A DNA stretch of 64,000 nt. It comes from Bathymodiolus brooksi (Eukaryota > Mollusca > Bivalvia > Mytilida > Modiolidae). The notes under the pieces were generated by a model. That model had not been told where the DNA came from. It ran no database searches and worked only from the letters and a program-made list of their open reading frames with translations. The stretch lies in assembly GCA_963680875.1 (NCBI GenBank), contig OY804589.1:15110028-15174027 (forward strand). The letters run 5' to 3'. Each line of letters opens with the position of its first letter. Position 1 is the stretch's first letter. The position numbers were made by a program, and so were the translations under genes. Below are positions 13,901 to 22,935 of this stretch, piece after piece.

Positions 13901-14439
13901 GGACCAACAACTCTGTATGGGAGATTACCTTTAGTCGTGCACATTCACATTTCCAGCAATAATATCACAAACTAAATTTGTTATTAGGGAGGACTGTTCA
14001 AGTTGAGTTTCATCAAATTTATAATGAATATATATATAAAAAGAAAGTGAAAAAGGTTTTTTTTTTCAATTAAAAACGTATGTAAAAAAGCAATACGAAA
14101 ATGTTTAAAAAGTGGTATTATTTATTCAATATTAAAACTATTTTTTATCATGTATACAGTAATTAAAAAATATAACTAAGAAATAATCCATGCAATGGAA
14201 GCCATAATTTGTATATAGTTTTAACATGGGTAATATAAGACAAACGAGAAAGTATTAAATCTGATTACTCTATTAAGGCGTAGCTTTATTGGAGAATAAT
14301 TTCTATATGTGCATTTCCTTTTTCTTTTTCAAGGAAAAGCGGTGGAAAGAAGGACAGGAAACCTGAGAAAGCTGCCTTCTTTATTGATGATGATGATAAA
14401 GGTCTTCTTAAGGAGGAACAGGAAGACGATATGGTGTAA
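1813..14439 (+). CDS. SLC4: SLC4-family (probably Na+-coupled) bicarbonate transporter, C-terminal seven exons
   Basis: The spliced exons are 1813-1991, 3073-3145, 9702-9770, 10487-10810, 11483-11694, 12308-12346 and 14334-14439. Together they give 1002 nt, or 333 codons plus a stop, with compatible phases throughout. Diagnostic SLC4 motifs appear in order: [72 protein letters not shown] and WLDDLMPE. These cover the last membrane helices of the transport domain and the cytoplasmic C-tail. Family members move HCO3-/CO3(2-) across the plasma membrane, usually with Na+. The LDDLMPE end followed by a Lys/Glu-rich tail and [13 protein letters not shown] resembles the NBC/NDCBE branch more than the anion exchangers. 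The N-terminal cytoplasmic domain and earlier helices lie outside the window. Exact orthology (A4, A7, A8 or A10 type) is not resolved. Confidence 0.95.
2003..2296 (+). mobile_element. SINE family A copy, split by another small repeat
   Basis: The tRNA-like head contains GTTCAAACCCC (B-box-like), then the marker GGGTCAAACCAAA. The tail at about 2145-2296 contains CTAAGGAG..GAGAGACT..TGTCC-GAGTGGAGC..ACGTGTTGATCTAGT. About 80 bp of a different repeat (about 2062-2143, with internal inverted copies of TGTCGGATT) lies between head and tail. It sits in the intron just after exon a. Confidence 0.6.
2556..2809 (-). mobile_element. SINE family B copy
   Basis: This is one of about ten copies in the window. 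On the + strand it reads GTGTTTAATGCC..TTTTATTGGTGGAGGAAAC..CAAGTCACTGACAAA..TACACCTCGCC. In better copies a B-box-like GGTTCGAATCCCGC is readable on the opposite strand, so the SINE sense strand is minus. The 3' tail then points left and is a simple GGTTA-type repeat. Confidence 0.75.
3073..3145 (+). CDS. SLC4: SLC4 exon b ([18 protein letters not shown])
   Basis: This 73-bp exon has acceptor AG at 3071 and donor GT at 3146. Its first base completes the Arg of FLGVR, followed by [10 protein letters not shown] and a transmembrane stretch. It ends in phase 0. The 51-bp array starts only about 160 bp beyond its donor. Confidence 0.93.
3200..3304 (+). mobile_element. SINE family A head that runs into the 51-bp array
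   Basis: A tRNA-like head with GGTTTGACCCCAG (B-box-like) is followed by the family A marker CAAATCAAAGACTATAAAATT and TATTTGTTGCTTCTC. The sequence then passes directly into the first unit of the array, without a break in family A homology. Confidence 0.7.
3305..9166. repeat. 51-bp minisatellite, about 115 copies, in an SLC4 intron
   Basis: The unit contains CATTAAGGAGAAAGAGCA, then (C/T)GACAGGTTGTCTCAG, then ATCCATTAGG. Length 5862 bp / 51 = about 115 units, with very low divergence. The commonest variation is ACG versus ATG at one CpG. Rarer variants include GGGAAACTG and GGTTTTCTC. Because 51 is 17 codons, one frame on each strand stays open for over 1950 codons. I regard these as artefacts: the array lies between two well-supported SLC4 exons and copies a SINE segment. 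Confidence 0.95.
9214..9400 (-). mobile_element. SINE family B copy
   Basis: The core is TTTTATTGGTGGAGGAAACC..CAAGTCACTGACAAACTT..ACACCTCGTCTGAGTGGGATT. It lies between the 51-bp array and exon c. The head is shortened compared with the copy at 26.9 kb. Confidence 0.7.
9702..9770 (+). CDS. SLC4: SLC4 exon c ([14 protein letters not shown])
   Basis: This 69-bp, 23-codon phase-0 exon carries the nearly invariant SLC4 motif [15 protein letters not shown] long T-rich tract precedes the acceptor at 9700-9701 and the donor GT is at 9771. It is separated from exon b by the 5.9-kb array and a SINE copy. Confidence 0.95.
9912..10346. repeat. 34-bp intronic tandem repeat, about 12 copies
   Basis: The unit is CATATATTTGAAATCTGAAA followed by AAGCTGACCCATTT, with variants (AGGCGACTCAATT). 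It lies in the intron between exons c and d. A single-copy relative on the minus strand is at 27255-27400. Confidence 0.85.
10487..10810 (+). CDS. SLC4: SLC4 exon d (last membrane helices, LDDLMPE)
   Basis: This 324-bp phase-0 exon has acceptor TTTCAG at 10481-10486 and donor GT at 10811. It encodes [21 protein letters not shown], two hydrophobic helices with VVFPMMVV, then [15 protein letters not shown] and a Lys/Glu-rich cytoplasmic stretch. Confidence 0.96.
10906..11105. mobile_element. Small MITE-like repeat with CCCCTCTTAT ends
   Basis: The left end reads TACAGTAGTACCCCTCTTAT. The right end reads ATAAGAGGGGTGACCTCTCT and continues to GACAATGTAC, so the ends are imperfect inverted repeats. 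The interior is A-rich. It sits in the intron between exons d and e and resembles the element at 20793-21033. Confidence 0.45.
11140..11296 (-). mobile_element. SINE family B fragment
   Basis: It contains ACCACCGACC..CAAGTCACTGACAAACTT..GTACACCTCGCCATGAG, then an out-of-place second piece TTGAAAGTGGCATTTAAACACC in the opposite sense. It is either rearranged or two truncated insertions. Confidence 0.55.
11483..11694 (+). CDS. SLC4: SLC4 exon e (cytoplasmic tail, [13 protein letters not shown])
   Basis: This 212-bp exon is preceded by TTTCAG and ends at a GTAAGA donor (11695), two bases into an Arg codon. It encodes a hydrophilic tail. [13 protein letters not shown] matches the conserved tail motif of Na+-coupled SLC4 members. 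Confidence 0.9.
12308..12346 (+). CDS. SLC4: SLC4 39-bp micro-exon, probable cassette
   Basis: The acceptor is TTTTAG at 12302-12307 and the donor GTAAAA at 12347. The 39 bases encode [12 protein letters not shown], with shared Arg codons at both ends. It enters and leaves in the same phase (2), so skipping it would keep the frame into the last exon. Inclusion level cannot be read from sequence. Confidence 0.75.
12683..12885 (+). mobile_element. SINE family B copy, sense strand plus
   Basis: It begins near GTTGTGGTCGTGATCGTATG, carries GGTGGTTTTCTCTGGGTACT, and ends GAAAGTGGCTTTAAACACCA with a short CATAAACCACAACC tail. The B-box part is deleted. It follows the micro-exon in the intron. Small ORFs here are not conserved coding sequence as far as I can tell. 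Confidence 0.7.
13066..13224. mobile_element. Family C element (CAGGGGCGGATCCAGG ends)
   Basis: The inverted ends are CAGGGGCGGATCCAGG on the left and, decayed, CCTGGATCTGACCCTG on the right. Flanks ACATT and ATATT suggest a 5-bp TSD with one change. The core is TAAAATTGG..GTAAAATCGTGATTTTTCACAC. Related copies start at 26021, about 43149 and 57061. Confidence 0.75.
13506..13618. repeat. 27-bp subterminal tandem repeat, four copies
   Basis: Four nearly identical units of GCTTCTAAGACGCTTTTCGT plus a T-run lie just inside the left end of the MULE-like element. They occur at one end only. Confidence 0.9.
13729..13872 (+). CDS. 47-aa ORF inside the MULE-like element
   Basis: An ATG-to-TGA frame begins [14 protein letters not shown], continues with [18 protein letters not shown], and ends HVFWDYF. 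Composition is protein-like rather than repeat-like, and [14 protein letters not shown] vaguely recalls the start of a helicase. No ribosome or splice evidence is visible. It could be the first exon of a captured or autonomous-element gene. Confidence 0.3.
   Translation: MSTLDTIVKDYDMNIVLRDCQMQAFEYLHQKLSHDRSLHDHVFWDYF
14334..14439 (+). CDS. SLC4: SLC4 terminal coding exon
   Basis: The acceptor is TTTTTCAAG, with AG at 14332-14333. The 106-bp exon encodes [12 protein letters not shown], then [11 protein letters not shown], and ends EEQEDDMV before TAA (14437-14439). The tail is short, first basic and then strongly acidic. Confidence 0.88.
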
Positions 14440-14812
14440 AACTAGACCCCAAAAAATGTGAAAAATGAGGGGAAATAATATTGAAAGAGTTATTTCCCTT
14501 TGATAGAATTATCTCCCTTTCTCACATAAGTCACTGATTTTTGTTTTATTAATTGTAATATGTTGACATATCGAGTTGATTATCATAAAATGGAACTCAA
14601 AATTTTATTGGGTATGCTTAGTTATATTAGCTATATTTATCATATGATCTGATTTACAAGAGAAATGTTTTTTATTTTTTGGAATAATTTCCAAATTTTA
14701 AAAATTGGGGAATTCTAATTTCAAGATGGAGCAGAAATAAATCAGATATTGTTAGTACTCCATTATATATACATGTAATTTGTTAATTGATAAATTTCAA
14801 ATATTTTAGGTA
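14440..14812 (+). other. SLC4 3' UTR, possible polyadenylation signal
   Basis: AT-rich sequence after the stop codon includes AATAAA at 14736-14741. The true 3' end cannot be fixed from sequence alone; other AATAAA hexamers lie further on. Confidence 0.5.
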
Positions 14813-16028
14813 CCGTATTTTACGGACGATAGGTCGATATTTTTTTTCTTCAACACGCTGGCTTCGACCTATCGTCCACATCGACCTATACAAGGATGAA
14901 GTTAAAAAAATCTGGAATCCCTAAAAAAAAAAAATCTCGATAAAAATGACGATTTTGTTTACGGTATACCTTGAATTTGTTGTAGGTTTTTTTTTCTGAA
15001 TAAGAAGACTGAAATCATCGATGTTCTTGGGGAATAAAAGTATACTAACAAGGGGTGCAATTCCGGGGGAAAAATGTTCAACATCCGAAAAAAATCAATA
15101 ATATTCAATGATTGAAGTGTTAGCGAAAATCAGTTCAATAATGAATTGTATAATAAAATATATACTATAAAAAATGTATGTTGTTGAAAAAAAATCACAG
15201 GGTGGATCGTTTTACAATATAAAATTATTGTCACAAAATATCTAAATATAGCTATATAGGTTTTCCATCTAACACGAGCATGCGCACGGGGTTGTAGTAA
15301 AAAATGGCGGTTGCATTACATCTCGCAATAATTTGAATACACGTGGAGAACAAGCTTTTTATACTAAATATACTGGAAAATAATTATCGATTTCGTTAAA
15401 CTAGAATGTTCTACACTTGAATTGGTCAATTAGGAACAAATAAAATAATCACCACGAGATAATCAACACAGGTGAACATCAGTCGGCACTTAATTATCCT
15501 GCTCAGCTGATTGAAAATTTACTGGACCGAGACATCACATAATTTGTGTACTACTAATTAAACACAGTTTAAAGGTATGTCAATAAAACTGCACAAGGTG
15601 ATACATTGTTTTGACAGCTTGATTATTTTATTGTATGGACATCCGTTTACCATCTATTGTGACACCCACACTGGGCCACAGATGGCCTGATTTGAATGTC
15701 ATCGATGTCTGGCTTTACAAACCAGACTCCTCATAAAAAACAAGTTTAAAAACAAAATTTTATTTAATTTAATTTTCATAATTATTTTGTTTATGACACA
15801 TAAGAATAGTATTCTTGGGTTAATACTTACATATACTTACCGAAGAACATCGTTATAGGACAAATGTTTACCGATGTGAAAAAAAAACACAAAAATTTTT
15901 TGATGTGACGATACTTACCCAAGTTGTCATCGGCATCCTCGACCTATGGAATGCTTCGACCTATCTTAGTATTTCCCAAAAAAATTTGCCGAAAAGCAGC
16001 AATTCGACCTATAGTCCGTAAAATACGG
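14813..16028. mobile_element. pogo/mariner-like non-autonomous transposon (TA TSD)
   Basis: The 1216-bp element is bounded by TA on both sides. Ends are inverted: CCGTATTTTACGGACGATAG (left) and, read in reverse complement, CCGTATTTTACGGACTATAG (right), both followed by GTCGA. CGACCTAT is repeated subterminally (near 14865, 14883 and 15950). No intact transposase is seen. TA duplication and this end sequence suggest the Tc1/mariner-pogo group. Confidence 0.75.
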
Positions 16029-16202
16029 TACATCATGACGTTCTATTTAGGTTGTAGTCGTACCTAAATTGGTATTTTTTTTAATTTACAAAATTGTTAA
16101 CATTATATTGTTATGAATTTTATTATAATTGTATAAATATTTTTTTAATAGGATAACATTTTTTGCTTTTTACCTGTGTATGATCTTATATTTTTAAAAT
16201 TA

Positions 16203-16390
16203 TGAAGATATGATTGGTTTGAATTTTAAAATTATCTTGCCAAAGATCTGATTGGTTATAATTTAAGTATCTTGCCAAAGATATGATTGGTTGGAATTTA
16301 ATTATCTTGCCAAAGATATGATTGGTTAGAATTTAATTGTCTTGCCAAAGATCTGATTGGTTAGAATTTAATTATTTTGCCAAGCATTCA
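16203..16390. repeat. 35-bp tandem repeat, about 4.5 copies
   Basis: CTTGCCAAAGATATGATTGG recurs at 16236, 16271, 16306 and 16341 (period 35), with a decayed copy near 16376. Confidence 0.85.
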
Positions 16391-16506
16391 TTTTGCAATG
16401 TAGAACCATTGATTGCTGGAATTAAAAACGATATGTCTATGCAAATTTGACCGGTTTTTTTTTCACATAAAAGTTTGTATAATATTGTTCAATGTGTGAT
16501 CGTTTT

Positions 16507-17320
16507 TAGCTCACCTTGCCAAAGGCAATGTGAGCTTTTGCCATCACTTGGCATCCGGTGTCCGTTAACTTTTCACATTTTAATCTTCTCCTCTGAAACC
16601 CCTTAGCCAAATGAACTGAAACTTGGTAGGAAGCATCTATGTAAGGTCCTCTGTAAAGTTTGCTCATATTGTCCCGATCCATTAACAAACATGGCCACCA
16701 CAGACGATTCTTGTTTCTGATTGGCTGATTTTTTAAATTATTCTCCTCTGAAACCGTTTGGCCTAATGAACCGAAACTTGGTAGGTATCATCTATGGGCA
16801 GTCCTCTATAAAGATTGCTCAATTTGTCCCGATCCATTAACAACATGGCCGCCACAGGTGATTCTTGTTTCTGATTGGCTGATTTTTTTTAATTCTTCTC
16901 CTCTGAAACTGTTTAGCCAAATGATCCGAAACTTGGTGGGAAGCATCTATGGCAGGTCCTCTGTGAAGATTGCTAATTTCGTCCCGATCCATTAACAAAC
17001 ATGGCCGCCACAGGCAGTTCTTGTTTCTGATTGGTCGATTTCTAAAAATCTTCTCCTCTGAAACCGTTTTGCCAAATGAACCGAAACTTGATAGGAAGCA
17101 TCAATGGAAGATCCTCTATAAATATTGCAAATTTTGTCCCGATCCGTTAACAAACATGGCTGCCATAGGCAATTCTTGTTTCTGCTTGGTTGATTTCTAA
17201 CAATCTTCTTCTCTGAAACTGCTTAGTCAAATGAACTGAAATTTGTGGGAAGCACCTATGGAAGGTTCTGTATTAAGTTTCCTCAAAGCAGAATGAAAGG
17301 TGAGCGACACTGAGCCTCTA
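16507..17320. mobile_element. TAGCTCACCTT element with internal 155-bp tandem repeats
   Basis: The left end reads TAGCTCACCTTGCCAAAGGC and the right end contains AAGGTGAGCGACACTGAGCC, so the edges are short inverted repeats. Inside, a 155-bp unit (CTCCTCTGAAAC..CCGATCCATTAACAAACATG) recurs at 16588, 16743, 16898, 17053 and, partial, 17208. I recognise this kind of repeat from molluscan genomes. It has no conserved ORF. Confidence 0.8.
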
Positions 17321-17945
17321 GTTTTGTATTTATATTTGTAATGTTGATTAATCTTATATGGTTGTGAAAGTTTTCAGACACTCTTTAAAAAAACTGTCAT
17401 TTTCTTAGAACATCAGGCACTAAATGAGATATATTATGAAAAAAATTAGACACATTTTTCATATTTGCCTTGATAGATTATTATAGTGTTTAGTTTAGAT
17501 TTTTAATATCGTTGCAAACTTGTATCAGTATTTGATTATGATATTTATTTATATATATTATTATTTATATAATGTATATGCTTAAAAAAACTACAAAAAC
17601 TATATTATAAAAAACCACGAAAAACTATATAATAAAAAATTTAGAAAACTATATTATAAAAAGTATGAAAACTATATATTGAAAAACTGAAAATTATATA
17701 ATATTTCTATTGAATAAGTAGGGAATAACAATATTACACAAGAAGGATATTAGTTATGCATTGTGTCATATTGTGGTTTCTTTTCACAATATGACACAAA
17801 GCATACAGATTCTTAGGGACAAGATTTCAATATTCTGTAACCAATTGGAACTATCAAATCAAAACCTTTTTTTTTCTTCTTATTTTTCTGTCCAATATTT
17901 GATTGCCATGTGGCATTTCTGGGATCCTAATAATATCTTACAGAA
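17321..17945. other. AT-rich intergenic DNA
   Basis: No gene is seen. A degenerate repeat of about 30 bp with the word AACTATAT spans about 17590-17700. Confidence 0.5.
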
Positions 17946-18045
17946 ATGTTATGGTAAACATCTCTACCATTCTAATCATAATGTTGTGTATATATATATA
18001 TACACAACATTATGATTAGAATGGTAGAGATGTTTACCATAACAT
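17946..18045. repeat. 100-bp perfect palindrome
   Basis: The two 50-bp halves are exact reverse complements with no spacer. The centre is the (TA)n run at 17990-18001. Outer ends are ATGTTATGG and CCATAACAT. It can extrude as a cruciform. Confidence 0.95.
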
Positions 18046-19389
18046 ATATATATATAACATATATATATATATATATATTTTTTTTTTTCATCTTGGCCCT
18101 TCTTTTTTCAATTTTTTTTTAATGACATGTTTTATCTACATTTAAAATTGTTCGGCATGTTTTGATATTTAAAAACACATAATTTATAATATTTTATACT
18201 TTTTTTTAATACATCCATCCTGTTTGGTGTTTTTAAGTGCTTTGAAAACTGTGTGAGCATAATATTTATTTGTGGTGAAATTCGTTAATAATGAGATTAT
18301 ATGTTACTGTAACAGAATTTTTAGGGGAGTTATATCTAAAAATTAAATATATAATGCTGTATTCCAATGTACAATTTAAACAAAATTACATATCAGTACT
18401 TTTTTAACTAAGTCAAAGCTGGTGCTAAAAGTTGTGTTTTTATTAATTGTTAAGAATAATTTCCTAGTCTTTCATAGTCTCTAATACATTTATATACATT
18501 TATCATCTAGTTATGTATAACAATTTTTTGTATAATTATTTTAATCCAAGACATTTTCTTGTCATTTTAAACCTTTATCTTTTGTTGTTTCTTAGAAAAC
18601 AATATTTTGATTTAGAAAAAAAATTGACAAGCAAAATATTATGCTGCCAGTGTGGGAAATTACTTCTTAAATCTGTGAAAGTGAAATATTAATTTCTTGC
18701 CAAATTGCAATATTTTTGGTGGATGTAATATTCTACGATAAAAGTATGCAATTAATTTTTACATGTTAATTTTTAACTTTTTTACTTTTTTTACATGTTA
18801 ATTCTTTACGTTTTTACTTTTTGTCCTGTATAAATTGGTTGGGAGCAAGAAATACAGTCAATCTTGCCCTAATAACGATCAGCTTAATTTACAGGTCACC
18901 TTCTGGTAACAGTCAATTTTTAAACCCTCCCGACCAGATTTATGTGTTATTTTAACTAAAAAAAGTGGTCACTTCACCAACCAGTCACTTAAAGTTTATC
19001 GCATTGCATTAGTTTACATGTATTTAACAGTCACTTGTCATCCTAGATTTTCTAAATTTCATTGGTAATCTATTTTTGAGGTGTTCAATTCTCAGTGCAT
19101 GATTGCCCCAATTAAGCTAAGAATTTTTTTTACTATAAACTATTTAATTGTAAATAGTTACAAAAAACAATGCAGCATTTCAAACCGACTGCCATTTTTT
19201 TCAATAAATTACCTTCCAGTAACAGTAAAACATAAATCATTACAGACCGGAACTAACAATGCAGATAAATGACTTATCTTAAACAAGCTGCCACTTGTCT
19301 TATTTTGTCATATTTTAATATTGTCCGAACATTGACCATTGAATACCAGTTTTACTGTATTAGTCTTGCAACATAACATTGACCATACC
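18046..19389. other. AT-rich intergenic DNA
   Basis: It starts with TA-dinucleotide runs (18043-18080). No gene or clear element is found. Loose CAGTCAA words near 18855 and 18910 may be remains of a small MITE. Confidence 0.4.
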
Positions 19390-19434
19390 AATTTTAATTT
19401 TAATTTTAATTTTAATTTTAATTTTAATTTTAAT
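19390..19434. repeat. (AATTTT)n microsatellite
   Basis: About seven to eight consecutive AATTTT hexamers. Confidence 0.95.
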
Positions 19435-19886
19435 TACATGTTTTACGATCTACAAATGTTTTTTATCAGGAATTTTAAAAATTGTACACATCATTACATG
19501 TGCTTATTTTAGCAATTGTCCAAAATAAAAGCTGTTATAATTGGTTGTTACTATTGATGATATGTACAAGAGCTTATACAAATTTTAGAGTATAAAATTG
19601 TAAATTATTTCATTTCTTATTTACATATTGTGATTAAAAGACATTTGGGTCACATTTTCTATCATTCAGTCATCGTCACGCCGTCATTGCAAAACGTCCA
19701 ATTATTTTGAAACATTCAATGCTTGTCATTCATCATATATTTAGATATTTTCAAGTTATTTTATTTTTTGAGATCTGATTTTTTTAAATAATTGTTTTAA
19801 ATAATATGCTGATAAAATAAAGATGGAGTAAGACGGGTAAATCACATCTTTGTTCCGACAGAGAGTATTGTATTATTTATATAATA

Positions 19887-20059
19887 ATGTGGTCTTTTCC
19901 AGGTAATATGCCAAAATATTACCCAGGTCTGAGAGACATATTACCCGACCGCCAAAATATTACCCAGGTCTGAGAGACATATTACCCGACCGAAGGGGAG
20001 GGTAATATGGCTCTCAGATCTGGGTAATATTTTGGCATATTACCTGGACAAGACCACAT
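19887..20059. mobile_element. Foldback repeat with a 42-bp internal duplication
   Basis: AATGTGGTCTTTTCCAGGTA on the left pairs with TACCTGGACAAGACCACATT on the right. The left arm's CCAAAATATTACCCAGGTCT block is present twice in tandem. A third partial copy, CCAGGTAATATGCCAAAATA, starts at 20094. Confidence 0.8.
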
Positions 20060-20227
20060 TAATATCATTATTATACTGAGTATCTTAATTGTCCAGGTAA
20101 TATGCCAAAATATTACAGTACCAAATATCACTACAGAAACTTACACGAAGTATAGTAATGTTGTGTATCATTATATTTTTATGCTTTGCTGTTAAAGAGC
20201 TTAATTTTCACATTCAATACTATCGTA

Positions 20228-20440
20228 TAGTTAGTTATTTTGGCTGGAATAACATCATTTCTCAATTAAAAAAGTATAGCTGGTTATTTTGGCAGGAATA
20301 ACATCATTTCTCAAATTATTTTTTTTAAACGGAAGAAAAACATGAACATATTTTGTGTTTTGCAATTAGATTTCACGATCGTGAACAATTACCATATAGC
20401 TGGTTATTTTAGCTGGAAGAATATTTCTCAATTTTTGGTG
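20228..20440. repeat. Three dispersed direct repeats
   Basis: GGTTATTTTGGCTGGAATAA and ACATCATTTCTCA recur, with variation, near 20230, 20280 and 20400. Confidence 0.7.
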
Positions 20441-20792
20441 GAAAAAACATGAAAACAATTCGTGTTTTTACAATTTTACAATCGTGAACAAATATCTTTT
20501 CATTCCATTATAATTTTAATGTTTTTTTTACATGCTTTAATTTTTTTGACATTTTTTAATGATTTGCAAAATACAAAATGTATGTTAATCTTTTTACATA
20601 TTTTGAAAATAGGCCACTATACAGTATATTATGACACATATATGCAGATCTATCAGTAAGAAGGTTGGACATATTCATTATTATTTTTTTTTTCTTGAAT
20701 ATATCATTGATATATCTATTGATGATTAAAGAATAATGAAAATTTTGTCTTCGTTTTTAGTGATTTAGTTTTTAGTGCCAGATTATCATTTA

Positions 20793-21033
20793 TACAATAG
20801 TTCCCTTCTTATAAGGTCACTGCCATCAAAGGCTACCTTTCCTATAAGGCAACCCCCAGTAAAGACCACTCCTCTTATAAGGTCACTCGCATCAAAGGCC
20901 ACCCCTTGCATAAGATCACTCCCATCAAAGGCCACCCCTCGCATAAGGCCTCTCCCAGCAAAGACCATCCCTCTTTATCGAGCCACTTTTTCAATGCAGT
21001 AGAGGTGGCATTATAAGAGAGGAACTACTGTAC
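20793..21033. mobile_element. MITE-like element built of a 32-bp repeat
   Basis: Inverted ends are TACAATAGTTCCCTTCTTAT on the left and ATAAGAGAGGAACTACTGTA on the right. About six degenerate copies of a unit of about 32 bp (ATAAGGTCACTCCCATCAAA, then GGCCACCCC) lie between them. Short ORFs on both strands simply follow this repeat. Confidence 0.65.
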
Positions 21034-21053
21034 AACAATTTAAGTTTTATATA

Positions 21054-21142
21054 TACCATGGATCTTACGAATTAACTTATTTAAACCAACGAATCCGAAG
21101 GATGAGTTGGTTTAAATAAGTTCATGAGTAAGATCCATGGTA
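21054..21142. repeat. Hairpin repeat of 89 bp
   Basis: TACCATGGATCTTAC pairs with GTAAGATCCATGGTA, and AACTTATTTAAACCAAC with GTTGGTTTAAATAAGTT. A short loop of about 15 bases lies between them. Confidence 0.85.
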
Positions 21143-21442
21143 AATATGGTTTGTAACAGAAATTACATGATTGACAGATCTATGACTTCAAAATCATGGA
21201 ATAACCAACCTATGAAGTCAAAATCATGGAATAACATCAAGATCTTCATGTTAGACCATGGTTTGTAAAAGTTCACTATTTTTAAGTTGATTAACTGCAT
21301 AAAAACATCAAAGGAAAAATGTGTATTTATGTTACAATTAATATTAGAAGGTAAATAGGATCTTATTTATATTTATTAGATGGTAAATAGGATCGTATTT
21401 ATATTTATTCGTGAATACACTAACATCTATCTATCTGGTTAC

Positions 21443-21515
21443 CGTATCTGTGGTGTAAATGGTTACCATGATCGTGGGTCGACCCCAGTTGGGTCAAACC
21501 AAAGACTATAGGCAC
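21443..21515 (+). mobile_element. SINE family A head fragment
   Basis: It contains GTGGTGTAAATGGTTA (A-box-like), GGGTCGACCCC (B-box-like), then GGGTCAAACCAAAGACTATA. No recognisable tail follows. Confidence 0.6.
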
Positions 21516-22039
21516 GACTGAGGCCTGAGCCAGCTGTTCATTCATACAATTTTGTGTTCAATCAGGTCTTGATTTTCACTTCACATATGGATGGATCTAT
21601 GTTAACCTTTTATCCATTAAAATAATACTTTTGGTCCTCTCATATTTCTGAAAGGGTAAATCTGTTGCCATACTCCAGGCAGGAATTTTTCAAAGGAATT
21701 CAATTGAAAACTACATACAAAAAAGTAAAATGCTATCATTTTGGGTGTTTGTCCATTTTTGGGTCCCTTTATTCTATTTTATCTTGGAAACCACAAGAAT
21801 ATGTTAAATTTGGTTTAAAAATACAGGCAGGAAATTTCACAAGGAATCCAAAGCAAAACAAAATAATAAAACTTTCAAAATCGGACTTGAAATAAAAATT
21901 CAAAATTTTGGGTGTTAACCCCGTTTTGACCCCCTAATATCTTGGAGATAGTAAGAGCCCTACAAACCTGTTAAAATACTAAAGAAAGAGAAATTTATTA
22001 GGAACATATATATAAAGAAAATCCGTCATCAAGATTGTT
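21516..22039. other. Intergenic DNA, nothing identified
   Basis: No gene or structured repeat is seen. An open frame at 21665-21895 has no recognisable protein features. Confidence 0.4.
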
Positions 22040-22745
22040 TTAAAAATAAACGCTCAATACACAAAAAACAGACAACACCCTTTTTGACACCTTTGTGTAT
22101 CTTGTTTGTTTTGTGTACTGCCAATCAACAACAACAACAAAACTTTTTAAAGAACTACCCAATGAACATGCCTATCAAGCTTGGTTCCAATTTGTCCAGT
22201 GGTTTCAGAGAAGAATATTAAAAAAAAAAGACACTTGTTGATAGTTTTGGGCCTTATTTTGTGCTTGTGTAATTCCGATCGACAAAAGAGATAAACTTTT
22301 TAGAGGATCATCCAATAAACTGACTGGTGATGGCTCTATCCTACACTCATAGTGAGGTTGTCCTGAAGGACGGTTAAAGATTCAACAGTAAGTAAGTAAT
22401 AAACGTTCCTACCCAGTTTGGTTCCAATTGGTCCAGCTGTTTGAGAGAGGAAGATTAAAATCAGACAACGTCCAGTTAGGCATCTTTGTACATCTTGTTT
22501 CAATTGTTCAATTCTGATCAATAAAAAAACAAACTTTTGTGAGGATCATCCAGAGGTTTCAGGGACAAAGATTAAAAAACAGACAACGCCCATTTTGACA
22601 CCTCTGGAACTCTAGATCTTGTGTAATTCTGCTCAACAATAAAAACAAGCTTTTTAGATGAATATTCATACCAAGTTTCGTTCCAATTGTCTTAAGTAGT
22701 TTCGGAGAAGAAAATTAAAATGTAAAAGTTTACGGACAACGACGG
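22040..22745. repeat. Degenerate tandem repeat, about 4-5 copies
   Basis: Blocks of GGTTCCAATTGGTCCAG, TTTCAGAGAAGAAGATTAAA and CAGACAACGCCCATTTTGAC recur with a period of roughly 120-150 bp. Style and content resemble the interior of the element at 16507-17320, but the units differ. Confidence 0.6.
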
Positions 22746-22785
22746 ACGCCAAGTAATAGCATTAATTCACGTGACCCTTTGGGCA

Positions 22786-22935
22786 TATTTGCTGCTTCTC
22801 TGCTAAGCACACACCATTAAGCAGAAAGAGCAAAGACTGGTTGGCTCTGAAACAGGATAACGTGTCCGAGTGGAGCGACATATCTACACGAGGACTGTTA
22901 GCTAGCACTATAAAGACCCAATTAAACGTGGTGTT
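22786..22935 (+). mobile_element. SINE family A tail
   Basis: It contains TATTTGCTGCTTCTCTGCTA, CCATTAAGCAGAAAGAGCAA, TTGGCTC and GTGTCCGAGTGGAGCGACAT, and ends near AATTAAACGTGGTG. It is a single-copy counterpart of the 51-bp array unit. Confidence 0.7.

Larger units (their letters stand above)
13407..13927. mobile_element. Mutator-like (MULE-like) non-autonomous element
   Basis: The ends are inverted over about 55 bp: CAATCTCCCCATACAGAGTT at left, and AACTCTGTATGGGAGATT at right. They are flanked by the direct repeat CCTTTAGTC (13398-13406 and 13928-13936); the preceding A is also shared. A 9-10 bp TSD fits the Mutator superfamily. It contains a 27-bp repeat block and a 47-codon ORF. It lies in the last SLC4 intron. 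Confidence 0.75.

Noticed and set aside
20775..21002. 75-aa Pro/Ser-rich ORF
   Set aside because: It follows the 32-bp repeat of a MITE-like element and is mirrored by a minus-strand ORF.
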